Positions 26,823 through 35,294 of a stretch of 64,000 nucleotides of DNA are shown piece by piece (positions within the stretch are counted from its first letter, which is position 1; every line of letters begins with the position of its first letter). The position numbers and the translations under genes are program-made. Under the pieces are notes generated by a model. The model was given only the letters and a program-made list of their open reading frames with translations. It did not search any database and had not been told where the DNA came from. The DNA is from Bifidobacterium callimiconis (lineage in GTDB: Bacteria > Actinomycetota > Actinomycetes > Actinomycetales > Bifidobacteriaceae), in the NCBI RefSeq assembly GCF_003952005.1, contig NZ_QXGJ01000003.1, positions 62,001 to 126,000 on the forward strand. The letters are read 5' to 3'.

Positions 26823-28256
26823 ATGGCCGATTCGACTGGCACACAGGCACAACCGCCGATAGTTCTCGACTGGCATCAGGCCGATAATCCGGAGGATCGG
26901 CGGGCCGCGGGCGTGGCGGCGCGCAAGAACGCGCCTCGTTCGTCGCACGCCGCGTGGACGGTGAAGCCCGGCCGTGAGGAGAAGATCGAGCTGCTGGAGG
27001 AGCAGTCGGCGGCACGTGTGCAGGAGTTGATTCCGCTGCGCTACGCGCGGATGAGCGTTTCGCCGTTCACGTTCTACCGTGGTACGGCGCTGATCATGGC
27101 TTCGGATCTGGCGACGACGCCGATCAGCGGTATTCCCGTGCAGTGCGTGGGCGACGCGCATATCGCGAATTTCGGCATCTTCATGTCCCCTACCCAGCAT
27201 CTGGTGTTCGACGTGAACGATTTCGACGAGACGCTGCCCGGTCCGTGGGAGTGGGATGTGAAACGCTTGGTGACGAGCGTGGAGATCTGCGCGCGCGATC
27301 GTGGATTCGATACGGAGACGAGACGTCGTGCGGTGTCGGAGTGCGTGCGCGCCTACCATGAGGCGATGCACGAGTTCGCGCAGATGGACAATCTGGACAT
27401 CTGGTATGCGCATCTGGATGTGGCCAAGACGATTCAGGACTTCGAACGCAACGGCATGCCCAGTAAGACGCTGCGCCGCACGGTGGTCAAGGCCGTGTCG
27501 ATGGATTCGAACCATGCGGCGCAGAAGTTCGCGTACATGAAGAACGGCGAGCCGAGATTCCGTTGGATGCCGCCGGAGCTCGTGCCGATCGACAAGCTCA
27601 CCGGATACGATCATGAGGGTCCGTTGGACGAGACGATCAAGACGTTGTTCGAGGGGTATCGTGAGAACCTGTATCACGATCGTCTGCGCGTGCTGGACTC
27701 GTATCACCGTTATCATGACGCCGCCCGCAAGGTGGTGGGCGTGGGTTCCGTGGGCACGCGCGTGTGGGTGCTGTTGCTCAGTGGCCGCGACGTGGACGAT
27801 GCGCTGGTGCTGCAGATCAAGGAGGCGGAGGCCTCGGTGCTGGAACGGTTCGTGGGCACGAGCCGGTATGCCACGCATGGCGAGCGCGTGGTGCAGGGGC
27901 AGAAGCTGATCCAGACCACGGCGGACGTGCTGCTCGGCTGGACGAGTATGACTACGCGCGATGGCCTGCGCAAGGACTATTACGTGCGTCAGCTGTGGAA
28001 CGGCAAGGGTTCGATCGACTTGGACAATGCCGGCAAGGAGGGCATCATCAACACGGCCCGTATGAGTGCCTGGGCGCTGGCCCACGCGCATGCGCGCACC
28101 GGTGACGCCATCGCCATCGACGGCTATATGGGTGAAGAGACGAACTTCGACGACGCGATCATCACGTTCGCCAAGGAGTACGCCGATCAGAACGAGGAGG
28201 ACTACAAGGTCTTCATGGCCGCGATCAAGTCCGGCCATCTGCCCTGCGCGAAGTAG
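26823..28256 (+). CDS. DUF2252 family protein
   Basis: A 477-residue protein of unknown function. Recognisable DUF2252 stretches include RYARMSVSPFTFYRGTALIM, CVGDAHIANFGIF (about 103-115), VFDVNDFDETLPGPWEWD (about 125-142) and RQLWNGKGSIDLDN. The GDAHxxNFG and DxNDFDE motifs recall the catalytic loops of aminoglycoside phosphotransferase/kinase-like folds, so ATP-dependent phosphotransfer is a reasonable guess but unproven. ATG 26823 gives MADSTGTQ; only a weak purine run precedes it. A strong terminator follows, so it is probably monocistronic. Confidence 0.8.
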   Translation: MADSTGTQAQPPIVLDWHQADNPEDRRAAGVAARKNAPRSSHAAWTVKPGREEKIELLEEQSAARVQELIPLRYARMSVSPFTFYRGTALIMASDLATTPISGIPVQCVGDAHIANFGIFMSPTQHLVFDVNDFDETLPGPWEWDVKRLVTSVEICARDRGFDTETRRRAVSECVRAYHEAMHEFAQMDNLDIWYAHLDVAKTIQDFERNGMPSKTLRRTVVKAVSMDSNHAAQKFAYMKNGEPRFRWMPPELVPIDKLTGYDHEGPLDETIKTLFEGYRENLYHDRLRVLDSYHRYHDAARKVVGVGSVGTRVWVLLLSGRDVDDALVLQIKEAEASVLERFVGTSRYATHGERVVQGQKLIQTTADVLLGWTSMTTRDGLRKDYYVRQLWNGKGSIDLDNAGKEGIINTARMSAWALAHAHARTGDAIAIDGYMGEETNFDDAIITFAKEYADQNEEDYKVFMAAIKSGHLPCAK

Positions 28257-28310
28257 CGGAGGGATGGCGACATCGCCGAGACTGAGGTGGTAAGGGCCTA
28301 GATAGCGAAC

Positions 28311-28350
28311 GGGGTGGTGCGGCTCATGCGAGCCTGCACCACCCCTGTTT
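28311..28350 (+). terminator. Terminator after the DUF2252 gene
   Basis: GGGGTGGTGC with GGCTC pairs with GAGCC and GCACCACCCC (15 bp, one bulged T, loop ATGC), followed by TGTTTGT. Starts 54 bases after the stop codon. Confidence 0.75.
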
Positions 28351-28417
28351 GTATGTGAGCTGGCGAATATAGGAATCGCCCGCGGCGATGCCGTGTCGTG
28401 TCGACTGTCGTCGACTG

Positions 28418-28553
28418 GTCACCTCATCAGTCGGCTGCGCCGACAGCTTCCCCTCAAGGGGAAGCCGGCTGGTTGCCGGTTCAGCTGAAAGGCATTATGT
28501 CGCCTTCCCCTTGAGGGGAAGGTGACCGGCGTAGCCGGTCGGATGAGGTGACC
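28418..28553. repeat. REP-like palindrome pair, family A copies 2 and 3 (head to head)
   Basis: Copy 2 reads GGTCACCTCATCAGTCGGCT with CTTCCCCTCAAGGGGAAG; copy 3, inverted, reads CTTCCCCTTGAGGGGAAG with GGTCGGATGAGGTGACC. The pair encloses about 35 bases and could fold as one long cruciform or hairpin between the convergent DUF2252 gene and priA. Confidence 0.78.
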
Positions 28554-28632
28554 CGTTTCGCGGTAGCGAAACACAGCACTGTATCGCCGCAGGCGATTCC
28601 AATCCCCCGATTCCGGATCCTCTGTCGCCCTG

Positions 28633-29358
28633 TTACGCGTTGGCGACTTCGAGGGCTTCCTCCAGGGTGAAGGCGCGGGCGTAGAGGGACTTGCCGAGGA
28701 TGGCGGAGTCGACGCCCAGAGCGTCGAGCGTCTTGATGGCACGCAGGTCGTCGAGGCTGGAGATGCCACCGGAGGCGGTCACCTTGGCGTCGGTGCGTTC
28801 GGCCACCTCGCGCAGCAGTTCGATGTTCGGACCGCTCATCATGCCGTCGCGAGCCACGTCAGTGACCACGTAGCGGGAGCAGCCGACCGAGTCGAGGAAC
28901 TTCATGGTCTCGAACAGGTCGCCGCCTTCCTTGACCCAGCCGCGGGCGGCCAGCGTGTGGCCGCGCACGTCGAGGCCGACGGCCACACGGTCGCCGTACT
29001 TCCTGATGACTTCGGCGGTCCACTCCGGGTTCTCCAGCGCGGCGGTGCCGATGTTCACGCGGGCTGCACCGGCCTCGAGGGCGGCATCCAGCGAGGCGTC
29101 GTCACGCACGCCGCCGCTCATTTCGATGTTCACCTTGTCGCCGAGCTCGCCGACGATGCCGCGCAGCTGTTCACGGTTGTTGCCGGTGCCGAATGCGGCG
29201 TCGAGGTCTACGAGGTGGATCCACTTCGCACCGGATTCGACCCAGGTGCGGGCTGCCTCGAGCGGGCTGCCGTAGTCGGTTTCGGAGCCGGATTCGCCCT
29301 GACGCAGGCGCACGGCCTTGCCGTCACGCACGTCGACGGCGGGAAGAAGGGTAAGCAT
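28633..29358 (-). CDS. priA: Phosphoribosyl isomerase PriA (HisA, possibly bifunctional HisA/TrpF)
   Basis: TIM-barrel isomerase converting ProFAR to PRFAR in histidine synthesis; in actinobacteria PriA also does the TrpF step. The 241 residues have [20 protein letters not shown] with the catalytic aspartate ([11 protein letters not shown]), [43 protein letters not shown] and [14 protein letters not shown] with the second catalytic aspartate, and [11 protein letters not shown]. Dual activity is inferred from the taxon, not shown. Last gene of the his operon, separated from hisH by 148 bp that contain a family A repeat; GAAAGGAAACC precedes its ATG. Confidence 0.92.
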   Translation of the reverse strand: MLTLLPAVDVRDGKAVRLRQGESGSETDYGSPLEAARTWVESGAKWIHLVDLDAAFGTGNNREQLRGIVGELGDKVNIEMSGGVRDDASLDAALEAGAARVNIGTAALENPEWTAEVIRKYGDRVAVGLDVRGHTLAARGWVKEGGDLFETMKFLDSVGCSRYVVTDVARDGMMSGPNIELLREVAERTDAKVTASGGISSLDDLRAIKTLDALGVDSAILGKSLYARAFTLEEALEVANA

Positions 29359-29442
29359 GATGGTTTCCTTTCATCGGAGATGATGAGGATGATGGTGATG
29401 GAGGTGGCAACGGGCGTGGCGATTATGGAACGCGTCGTGTCG

Positions 29443-29494
29443 GGCACCTCATCCGACCGGCTAATGCCGGCCACCTTCCCCTCAAGGGGAAGGC
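29443..29494. repeat. REP-like palindrome, family A copy 4, inside the his operon
   Basis: GGGCACCTCATCCGACCGGC then GCCGG and CACCTTCCCCTCAAGGGGAAGG, between hisH and priA. A hairpin here could reduce or stabilise the distal part of the his transcript. Confidence 0.75.
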
Positions 29495-29506
29495 CATGGT
29501 GATGGG

Positions 29507-30151
29507 TCAGAAGGTGGCGATCCAGTTGCGCAGCAGCTGGGCGCCCGCGTCGGCGGACTTCTCCGGATGGAACTGGGTGGCACTGAGCGCGCCCTTCTCC
29601 ACGGCGGCGACGAAACGGCTGCGGCCGTACTCGCACCACGTGAACTTCGTATCCGGGTTTCCGGCGATCACCGAGGCGTTCACGCCATCGGGTGTGGGGT
29701 GGGACACGGCGTAGGAGTGGACGAAGTAGAAGCGTTCGTTCTCCAGTCCGTGCAGCAGCGTCGAACCTTCTGCGGCGTCCACGGTGTTCCAGCCCATATG
29801 CGGCACCACGTCGGCATCGAGCGATTCCACCACTCCCCCGATGTAGCCGAGGCCGTCGGCGGGGGTGCCGCCTTCGACGCCGCTTTCGAACATGACCTGC
29901 AGGCCCACGCATACGCCGAGCACGGGACGGCCGGCCTCGAGGCGTTCACGCACCACACGGTCGCCGCCCACGGTCTTGAGTCCCTCCACGCAGGCGGCGA
30001 ACGCACCCACGCCAGGCACCACGAGGCCGTCGGCCTCCATGGCCTGCTTGTAGTCGCTGGTCAGGGTCACGTCGATGTCGAGGTTCGCCAGAGCACGCAC
30101 CATGGAGCGCACGTTGCCGAATCCGTAGTCGAAGACAACAACCGATGTCAT
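29507..30151 (-). CDS. hisH: Imidazole glycerol phosphate synthase glutaminase subunit HisH
   Basis: Glutamine amidotransferase that feeds ammonia to HisF. The 214 residues begin VVVFDYGFGNVRSMVRAL; the nucleophile cysteine lies in VLGVCVGLQVMFESG (about 80-94) after VPGVGAFAACVEGL, and the catalytic His/Glu in ATQFHPEKSADAG near the C-terminus. GAAAGG lies 6 bases before the ATG. It follows orf218 by 74 bp. hisF is not within the window. Confidence 0.95.
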   Translation of the reverse strand: MTSVVVFDYGFGNVRSMVRALANLDIDVTLTSDYKQAMEADGLVVPGVGAFAACVEGLKTVGGDRVVRERLEAGRPVLGVCVGLQVMFESGVEGGTPADGLGYIGGVVESLDADVVPHMGWNTVDAAEGSTLLHGLENERFYFVHSYAVSHPTPDGVNASVIAGNPDTKFTWCEYGRSRFVAAVEKGALSATQFHPEKSADAGAQLLRNWIATF

Positions 30152-30225
30152 TTCAAGCCTTTCTGCATTGCAGCATTGTCGGGATCCGATGGCTTTCCCA
30201 TCGGATCCCGTACGTCGTGGCGTGC

Positions 30226-30882
30226 TTATTTCACGCTGGAGTTTCGAGTGGATCCGCCGCGACCGAATTTCGTGTGCTTGGCGATCACCTGCAGCGCGGT
30301 CGCACGGTCATAGTCGCCCGCGTCGACGATCTGGTAGCCGGCGGCGCGAACGTCGTCGATGCTGCTGGTGCCGATGAGCAGATCCTCCACGAACGACGGC
30401 GTGGACATGAACAGCACGGGCGGCGCGAACTGGTTGCCGGGCTTGCCGTTCACCCACAGCGTGGCCTCGAGCTTGTCGGCGCGGTTGACGGCCAACACCA
30501 CCGACAGTCCGGAGACCACGGTGGTCAGGTCGCGTGCCGCGGTTTCGGGGCCGTCACCGTCCATGTTGCGCAATACGGCGATGGCGCCCTGGTCCGATCC
30601 CACGCAGTGCGCGGAGATGTCGGAGAGCTGGCAGAACGCGGCGAGCAGGTCGGGCGCGCTCAGCTGGGTGATGAGCACCGCGGCCTTGGCCTTGTTGCCC
30701 AGCAGTCCCTGGAGCTCGTCGTCGAAGTCGCCGATGTCATTGCCCAGACCGTTCAGCTCGTCCTCGAATCCGGCCAGCGCGGCGTTGATCTCCTCGTCGC
30801 TCAGCGAGTCGGGATCGCGATTCGCGTTCTGGTCGTCGCCGGCGTTGTCGTTCGGCGTGTTCGGGGTGGTCTCGTCGCTCAT
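30226..30882 (-). CDS. Conserved his-operon protein of unknown function
   Basis: A 218-residue acidic soluble protein placed between hisB and hisH. The first about 55 residues are Asn/Asp/Thr-rich and low complexity; residues about 60-200 look globular ([70 protein letters not shown]) and the C-terminus is basic ([14 protein letters not shown]). No catalytic motif of a known histidine enzyme is recognised. Its ATG overlaps the hisB stop by 4 bp (ATGA), so it is translationally coupled to hisB. A regulatory or partner role for His enzymes is only a guess. Confidence 0.75.
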   Translation of the reverse strand: MSDETTPNTPNDNAGDDQNANRDPDSLSDEEINAALAGFEDELNGLGNDIGDFDDELQGLLGNKAKAAVLITQLSAPDLLAAFCQLSDISAHCVGSDQGAIAVLRNMDGDGPETAARDLTTVVSGLSVVLAVNRADKLEATLWVNGKPGNQFAPPVLFMSTPSFVEDLLIGTSSIDDVRAAGYQIVDAGDYDRATALQVIAKHTKFGRGGSTRNSSVK

Positions 30883-31481
30883 AGCGACCCCTTGGTGCTG
30901 GGGATGAGCCCCTGGATGCGCGGATCCGGTTCGATGGCGAAGCGCAGGGCGCGTGCCACGGCCTTGAATTCGGCTTCGGCGATGTGGTGCGGGTCGCGGC
31001 CGGCAATCAGCTGCAGGTGCAGGCACAGTCCGGCGTGGAACGCGATGGATTCCATGACATGACGGACCATGGAGCCGGTGAAGTGGCCGCCGATCATCGC
31101 GTATTCAAAACCTTCCGGTTCGCCGGTGCACACGGCGTACGGACGGCCCGAGATGTCGATCACGGCCTTGGCCAGCGCCTCGTCGAGCGGCACGGTGGCG
31201 TCGGCGAATCGACGAATGCCGCGCTTGTCGCCGAGCGCCTGCTTCAGGGCCTCGCCGAACACGATGGCCGTGTCCTCGACGGTGTGGTGCACGTCGATGT
31301 CGGTGTCGCCGTGGGCCTTGATGTCGAGGTCGATGAGCGAATGCTTGCCGAGCGCGGTCATCATATGGTTGTAGAAGGGCACGGAGGTGTCGATGTTGGT
31401 CTTTCCGGTGCCGTCGAGATTCAGCGACAGCTCGATGCGGGATTCGCTGGTCTCACGTTTGATCGTGGCGGTTCTTGCCAT
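30879..31481 (-). CDS. hisB: Imidazoleglycerol-phosphate dehydratase HisB
   Basis: Monofunctional IGPD of 200 residues. It shows the duplicated metal-binding layout: [19 protein letters not shown] ([13 protein letters not shown], about 65-83) and the second half [15 protein letters not shown] with [32 protein letters not shown] near residue 38 is also diagnostic. AAAGGAG precedes the ATG. hisC ends 15 bp upstream, and orf218 overlaps its end. Confidence 0.96.
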   Translation of the reverse strand: MARTATIKRETSESRIELSLNLDGTGKTNIDTSVPFYNHMMTALGKHSLIDLDIKAHGDTDIDVHHTVEDTAIVFGEALKQALGDKRGIRRFADATVPLDEALAKAVIDISGRPYAVCTGEPEGFEYAMIGGHFTGSMVRHVMESIAFHAGLCLHLQLIAGRDPHHIAEAEFKAVARALRFAIEPDPRIQGLIPSTKGSL

Positions 31482-31496
31482 GAGTGATGACTCCTT

Positions 31497-32651
31497 TCAG
31501 GCCTTCTGGGCCTCGTCGAGCACTTCGAGGAACGCCTTGCGGAACGCGGCCATCTCCTCGTCGGTGCCCATGCACACGCGCAGCCAGCCTTCGTGGCCGA
31601 CGTCGCGGATGAGCACGCCGCGCTTGAGCAACTCGTTGAAGATGAAGTCGCGGTCATCGAACGTGCCGAAGTACACGAAGTTCGATTCCGAGTGCGCCAC
31701 GGTCAGGTTGCGGCCCTTGTAGGTGAGCGAGGCGAGCCATTCGGCGGTGGCCTCGCGGGTCTCGCGCAGGTGGGCGACCGTGCTGAGCTGTTCGTCGGTG
31801 TGCTCCAGTGCGGCCAGTGCGGCGGCCTGGGTGACGGCGCTCAGGTGGTACGGCATGCGCACGATGCGCATGGAGTCGATGATGCCCTGATTGGCGGCGA
31901 TGTAGCCGACGCGCGCGCCGGCGTAGGCGAACGCCTTGCTCATAGTGCGGCTGACGGCCAGGTTCGGATGCTCGTTGACCAGACTGACGGCGGAGGGCAC
32001 GCCGGGCGTGCGGAACTCCACGTAGGCCTCATCCACCACGAGGATCGGGTGCACGCCCTCGTCCGCACCGTCGACGTCAGCCTGTTCGCATGCGGCGAGC
32101 AGGGCCTTGGTCTGGTCCATCGGCAGCGGCGTGCCGGTGGGGTTGTTCGGGCTGGTGACGAGCACCATGGCGGGCTTGACGGTCCGGATGGCCTCGATGG
32201 CGGCGTCCATGTCGATCGTGAAGTCGTCGTTGCGCGGCACGGTGACCCATTCGGTGAACGTGTCGCGCGCGTACTCCGGGTACATGGAGTAGGTGGGCGT
32301 GAAGCTCAGTGCCTTGCGGCCCGGTCCGCCGAACGCCTGGAACAGCTGCAGCATGATCTCGTTGGAGCCGTTGGCGCCCCACAGCTGTTCGACGGCGAGA
32401 CGGGTGCCGGACTCCTTGGCGAGGTAGTCGCTGAACGCCTTGCGCAGGGCGATGTGCTCGCGATCCGGATAGCGGTTGAGCGTGGGGGCGATCTCGCGCA
32501 CGCGCTGGGCGATGGTGTCAACCACGTCGGGTGCCGGCGGGTACGGGTTCTCATTCACGTTGAGGCAGACGGGAACGTCGAGCTGGGGGGCGCCGTACGG
32601 CTCCTCCCCCTTCAGATCGTTGCGCAGCGGCAGGTTTGCCGGAATGCTCAT
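31497..32651 (-). CDS. hisC: Histidinol-phosphate aminotransferase HisC
   Basis: PLP-dependent aminotransferase (fold type I) of 384 residues. CLNVNENPYPPAPDVVD is the HisC start signature; LWGANGSNEIMLQLFQAFG, FTPTYSMYPEYARDT, VTSPNNPTGTPLP, VVDEAYVEF and the PLP lysine region SRTMSKAFAYAGARVGY (about 235-251) all fit. ATG overlaps the hisD stop by 4 bp. No tyrosine/aromatic-specific feature suggests another substrate. Confidence 0.95.
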   Translation of the reverse strand: MSIPANLPLRNDLKGEEPYGAPQLDVPVCLNVNENPYPPAPDVVDTIAQRVREIAPTLNRYPDREHIALRKAFSDYLAKESGTRLAVEQLWGANGSNEIMLQLFQAFGGPGRKALSFTPTYSMYPEYARDTFTEWVTVPRNDDFTIDMDAAIEAIRTVKPAMVLVTSPNNPTGTPLPMDQTKALLAACEQADVDGADEGVHPILVVDEAYVEFRTPGVPSAVSLVNEHPNLAVSRTMSKAFAYAGARVGYIAANQGIIDSMRIVRMPYHLSAVTQAAALAALEHTDEQLSTVAHLRETREATAEWLASLTYKGRNLTVAHSESNFVYFGTFDDRDFIFNELLKRGVLIRDVGHEGWLRVCMGTDEEMAAFRKAFLEVLDEAQKA

Positions 32652-34030
32652 TTGAGTCCTGCTTCCTTCTCCTGGGCGTCCAGAGTCACCTTATCGTACG
32701 GGTCCTTGACGAAGCGGCTGAGCACGCATTCGCCGTGGGCGGGCAGATCCTCGGAGACGGCGAAGGCGTTGATGCGCGCGGCGAGCTCCTTGAGGCCCTC
32801 CTCGTCGTATTCGATGACCTCGACCGGCTTCATGAAGGTGTGCACGCCGAGGCCGGCGGCGAAGCGGGCGGTACCGCCGGTGGGCAGCACGTGGTTGGAG
32901 CCGGACATGTAGTCGCCCAGCGGGACCGGCGAGTACGGTCCGCGGAAGATGGCGCCGGCGTTCTTGATGCGCTTGACGACCTCGTCCGCGTTGGCGGTCT
33001 GGATCTCAAGGTGTTCGGCGGCGTACGCGTTGGCGGCGTCGATGGACTGATCGAGTCCGTCGGTGAGCACGATGGCGGACTGGGTGCCGGACAGGGACGT
33101 GTGCACGCGTTCGGCGTGCTCGGTGCGCGGCACGCGGTAGTTGAGGTTCTCCTGCACCTTGGCGGCGAGCTCCTCGGAGTCGGTGAACAGCACGGAGCCG
33201 GCGAGCTCGTCGTGCTCGGCCTGACCGATGAGGTCGGCGGCCAGCAGGCTCGGGTTGGCGTCCTTGTCGGCGATGATGCCGATCTCGGTGGGGCCGGCGA
33301 CCGCGTCGATGCCCACGAAGGCGGAGACGAGGGACTTGGCGGTGGCCACGAAGATGTTGCCAGGGCCGGTGATCTTGTCGACCGGATCGCACAGCACGTC
33401 GCCGTCCTGCGGCTCGGAGCCCTTGGCGCCGTAAGCGAACATGGCGATGGCCTGGGCGCCGCCGACGGCGTACACCTCGTCCACGCCGAGGATGGCGCAG
33501 GTGGCGAGGATGGTCTTGTTCGGCAGACCCTCCTCGTTGTCACGGGCCGGCGGGGTGGCGATGGCGAGCGATTCGACGCCAGCGGCCTGTGCCGGCACGG
33601 CGTTCATGATCACCGAGCTCGGGTACACGGCCTTGCCGCCGGGCACGTACAGGCCCACGCGCTGGATCGGGATCCAGCGTTCGGCCACGCGGGCGCCGGG
33701 GGCGAGATCGGTGTGGAAGTCCTTGGGCACCTGATTGGCGGCCACGGCGCGGGCACGGCGCACGGACTCCTCGATGGCGGCACGCACTTCGGGGTCGAGC
33801 GTCGTCAGCGCGGCCTGGATGGCCTCCTTGGGTACACGCAGGTTGGCGGGACGCACGTGGTCGAACTTCTCCTCGAAGTCACGCAGGGCGGCGGCACCGC
33901 GCTCCTTGACGTCGTCGAGGATCGGGCGCACCAGATCGGTGGCCTCGGAGGTGCCCATGGCGGCGCGCGGCATCGCGGCCAGCAGCTCGGCACGGGACAG
34001 TTTCTGACCACGAAGGTCGATGATTCGCAT
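32648..34030 (-). CDS. hisD: Histidinol dehydrogenase HisD
   Basis: Zinc-dependent NAD enzyme doing the last two steps of histidine synthesis. The 460 residues include VGLYVPGGKAVYPSSVIMNAVPA, VGGAQAIAMFAYG, KITGPGNIFVATAKSLV, AGPTEIGIIADKDANPSLLAADLIGQAEHD (metal and catalytic region, here split as GPTEIGIIAD and DLIGQAEHDE) and GSNHVLPTGGTARF. The start at 34030 (MRIIDLRGQ) follows AGAGAATATT; an ATG five codons earlier is possible. First gene of the his operon seen here, divergent from the aldo/keto reductase. Confidence 0.95.
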   Translation of the reverse strand: MRIIDLRGQKLSRAELLAAMPRAAMGTSEATDLVRPILDDVKERGAAALRDFEEKFDHVRPANLRVPKEAIQAALTTLDPEVRAAIEESVRRARAVAANQVPKDFHTDLAPGARVAERWIPIQRVGLYVPGGKAVYPSSVIMNAVPAQAAGVESLAIATPPARDNEEGLPNKTILATCAILGVDEVYAVGGAQAIAMFAYGAKGSEPQDGDVLCDPVDKITGPGNIFVATAKSLVSAFVGIDAVAGPTEIGIIADKDANPSLLAADLIGQAEHDELAGSVLFTDSEELAAKVQENLNYRVPRTEHAERVHTSLSGTQSAIVLTDGLDQSIDAANAYAAEHLEIQTANADEVVKRIKNAGAIFRGPYSPVPLGDYMSGSNHVLPTGGTARFAAGLGVHTFMKPVEVIEYDEEGLKELAARINAFAVSEDLPAHGECVLSRFVKDPYDKVTLDAQEKEAGLK

Positions 34031-34173
34031 AATATTCTCTGCCATGTTCCCGATGGTAGAAACCGGTTGTGACGAAAACCGCACTTTTCCGCCGATCGTC
34101 TCACAGTTCGGAGAAACCGGATTTTCCGGAGTGTTTCGGGTCTGGTTCCTCGCAGGCGTAGAGTACAAGGTGA

Positions 34174-34202
34174 GGTGTACCGATACACAAACGCGGTACA
34201 TC
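34174..34202. promoter_or_regulatory. Inverted repeat in the hisD / aldo-keto reductase divergent region
   Basis: GGTGTACC and GGTACATC are near-inverted repeats spaced by 13 bases, in the 200-bp region between the two divergent genes and 30 bases before the aldo/keto reductase start. It could be an operator for either gene; no known regulator is assigned. Confidence 0.3.
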
Positions 34203-34231
34203 ACCATCTATCACTATTCGAAGGAGCGATC

Positions 34232-35086
34232 ATGGCATTGATGGAGCCGCCGGCGATTCCCGCGCGCAGGGCACATGACGGACTGGAGCTGCCGGCCATC
34301 GGATTCGGCACATACAAGGTCAATGGATTCGCGGGCGTGGAGGCGATCAAGTCGGCACTCGAGGTCGGCTATCGTCTGATCGACTCGGCGTTCAACTACG
34401 AGAACGAGGGCGTGGTCGGCAAGGCGATCCGCGAATCCGAGGTGCCGCGCGAGAACATCATCGTCGCGTCGAAGCTGCCCGGACGTCATCATCAGTACGA
34501 TCAGGCACGCGCGACCATCGAGGAGTCGGTGGCGCGCATGGGCCTCGACTACATCGACCTGTATCTGATCCACTGGCCGAACCCGTCACAGGGACAGTTC
34601 GTGGAGGCGTGGCAGGCGCTGGTCGACGCGCAGAAGCAGGGCATCGTGAAGCACATCGGCGTGAGCAACTTCCTGCCCGGGCATATCGATCTGCTGATTC
34701 GCGCCACGGGCGTCACCCCGGCCGTCAATCAGGTGGAGCTGCATCCGTTCTTCCAGCAGCGCGAGCAGCGCGCCTACGACGACGCGCACGGCATCATCAC
34801 CGAGGCGTGGAGCCCGCTGGGACGCGCCAACCAGATGCTGAAGGACCCGGATATCACGCGCATCGCCGAGAAGCACGGCGTCTCCCCCGTTGCCGTGATC
34901 CTGCGCTGGCATCTGCAGCTGGGTGATGTGGCGATTCCGAAGTCGATGAACCGCGAGCGTCAGCGTGCGAACCTCGATCTGACCGGCTTTGAGCTTGACG
35001 AGCAGGATATGAGGGACATCGCCGCGATGGACAATCCCGAGGGCTACACCTTCGGCCAGAACCCCCACTGGCACGAGGAGGATTAG
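34232..35086 (+). CDS. Aldo/keto reductase
   Basis: NADPH-dependent carbonyl reductase with a TIM barrel, 284 residues. The catalytic tetrad is visible: GYRLIDSAFNYENE (Asp and Tyr, about 45-58), VASKLPGRHH (Lys) and LYLIHWPNPS (His). GVSNFLPGHIDLL, PAVNQVELHPFFQQ and the coenzyme motif IPKSMNRERQRANLDLTGFEL near residues 235-255 complete it. It is close to 2,5-diketo-D-gluconate reductase/AKR5-type enzymes. AAGGAG sits 6 bases before ATG 34232. The physiological substrate is unknown. Confidence 0.9.
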   Translation: MALMEPPAIPARRAHDGLELPAIGFGTYKVNGFAGVEAIKSALEVGYRLIDSAFNYENEGVVGKAIRESEVPRENIIVASKLPGRHHQYDQARATIEESVARMGLDYIDLYLIHWPNPSQGQFVEAWQALVDAQKQGIVKHIGVSNFLPGHIDLLIRATGVTPAVNQVELHPFFQQREQRAYDDAHGIITEAWSPLGRANQMLKDPDITRIAEKHGVSPVAVILRWHLQLGDVAIPKSMNRERQRANLDLTGFELDEQDMRDIAAMDNPEGYTFGQNPHWHEED

Positions 35087-35103
35087 TTCCCCAATAGCCG
35101 TCG

Positions 35104-35233
35104 GGGCACTCGCTCCCCTCAGTCTGCTGCACAGACAGCTCCCCTCAGAGAGGGGAGCCGAACTTCTGGGGACGAGATCTATGGCTCCCCTCTCTGAGGG
35201 GAGCTGTCACGCAACGTGTGACTGAGGGGAGCC
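35104..35233. repeat. Intergenic inverted repeat pair, family B copy 2
   Basis: Left half CTCCCCTCAGTCTGCTG, CAGACAGCTCCCCTC then AGAGAGGGGAGC; right half GCTCCCCTCTCTGAGGGGAG, CTGTCACGC, GTGTGACTGAGGGGAGC. Organised like the copy at 22753-22881 with CAGTC/GACTG ends, AGCTCCC motifs and a unique middle. Lies between convergent genes (aldo/keto reductase and cfa) and could terminate both. Confidence 0.75.
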
Positions 35234-35294
35234 ACCAGATTCATCGCAATAGCGAGCTTAAGCAAGGAAGAACCTAAGCTTCCCAATCAGACCG

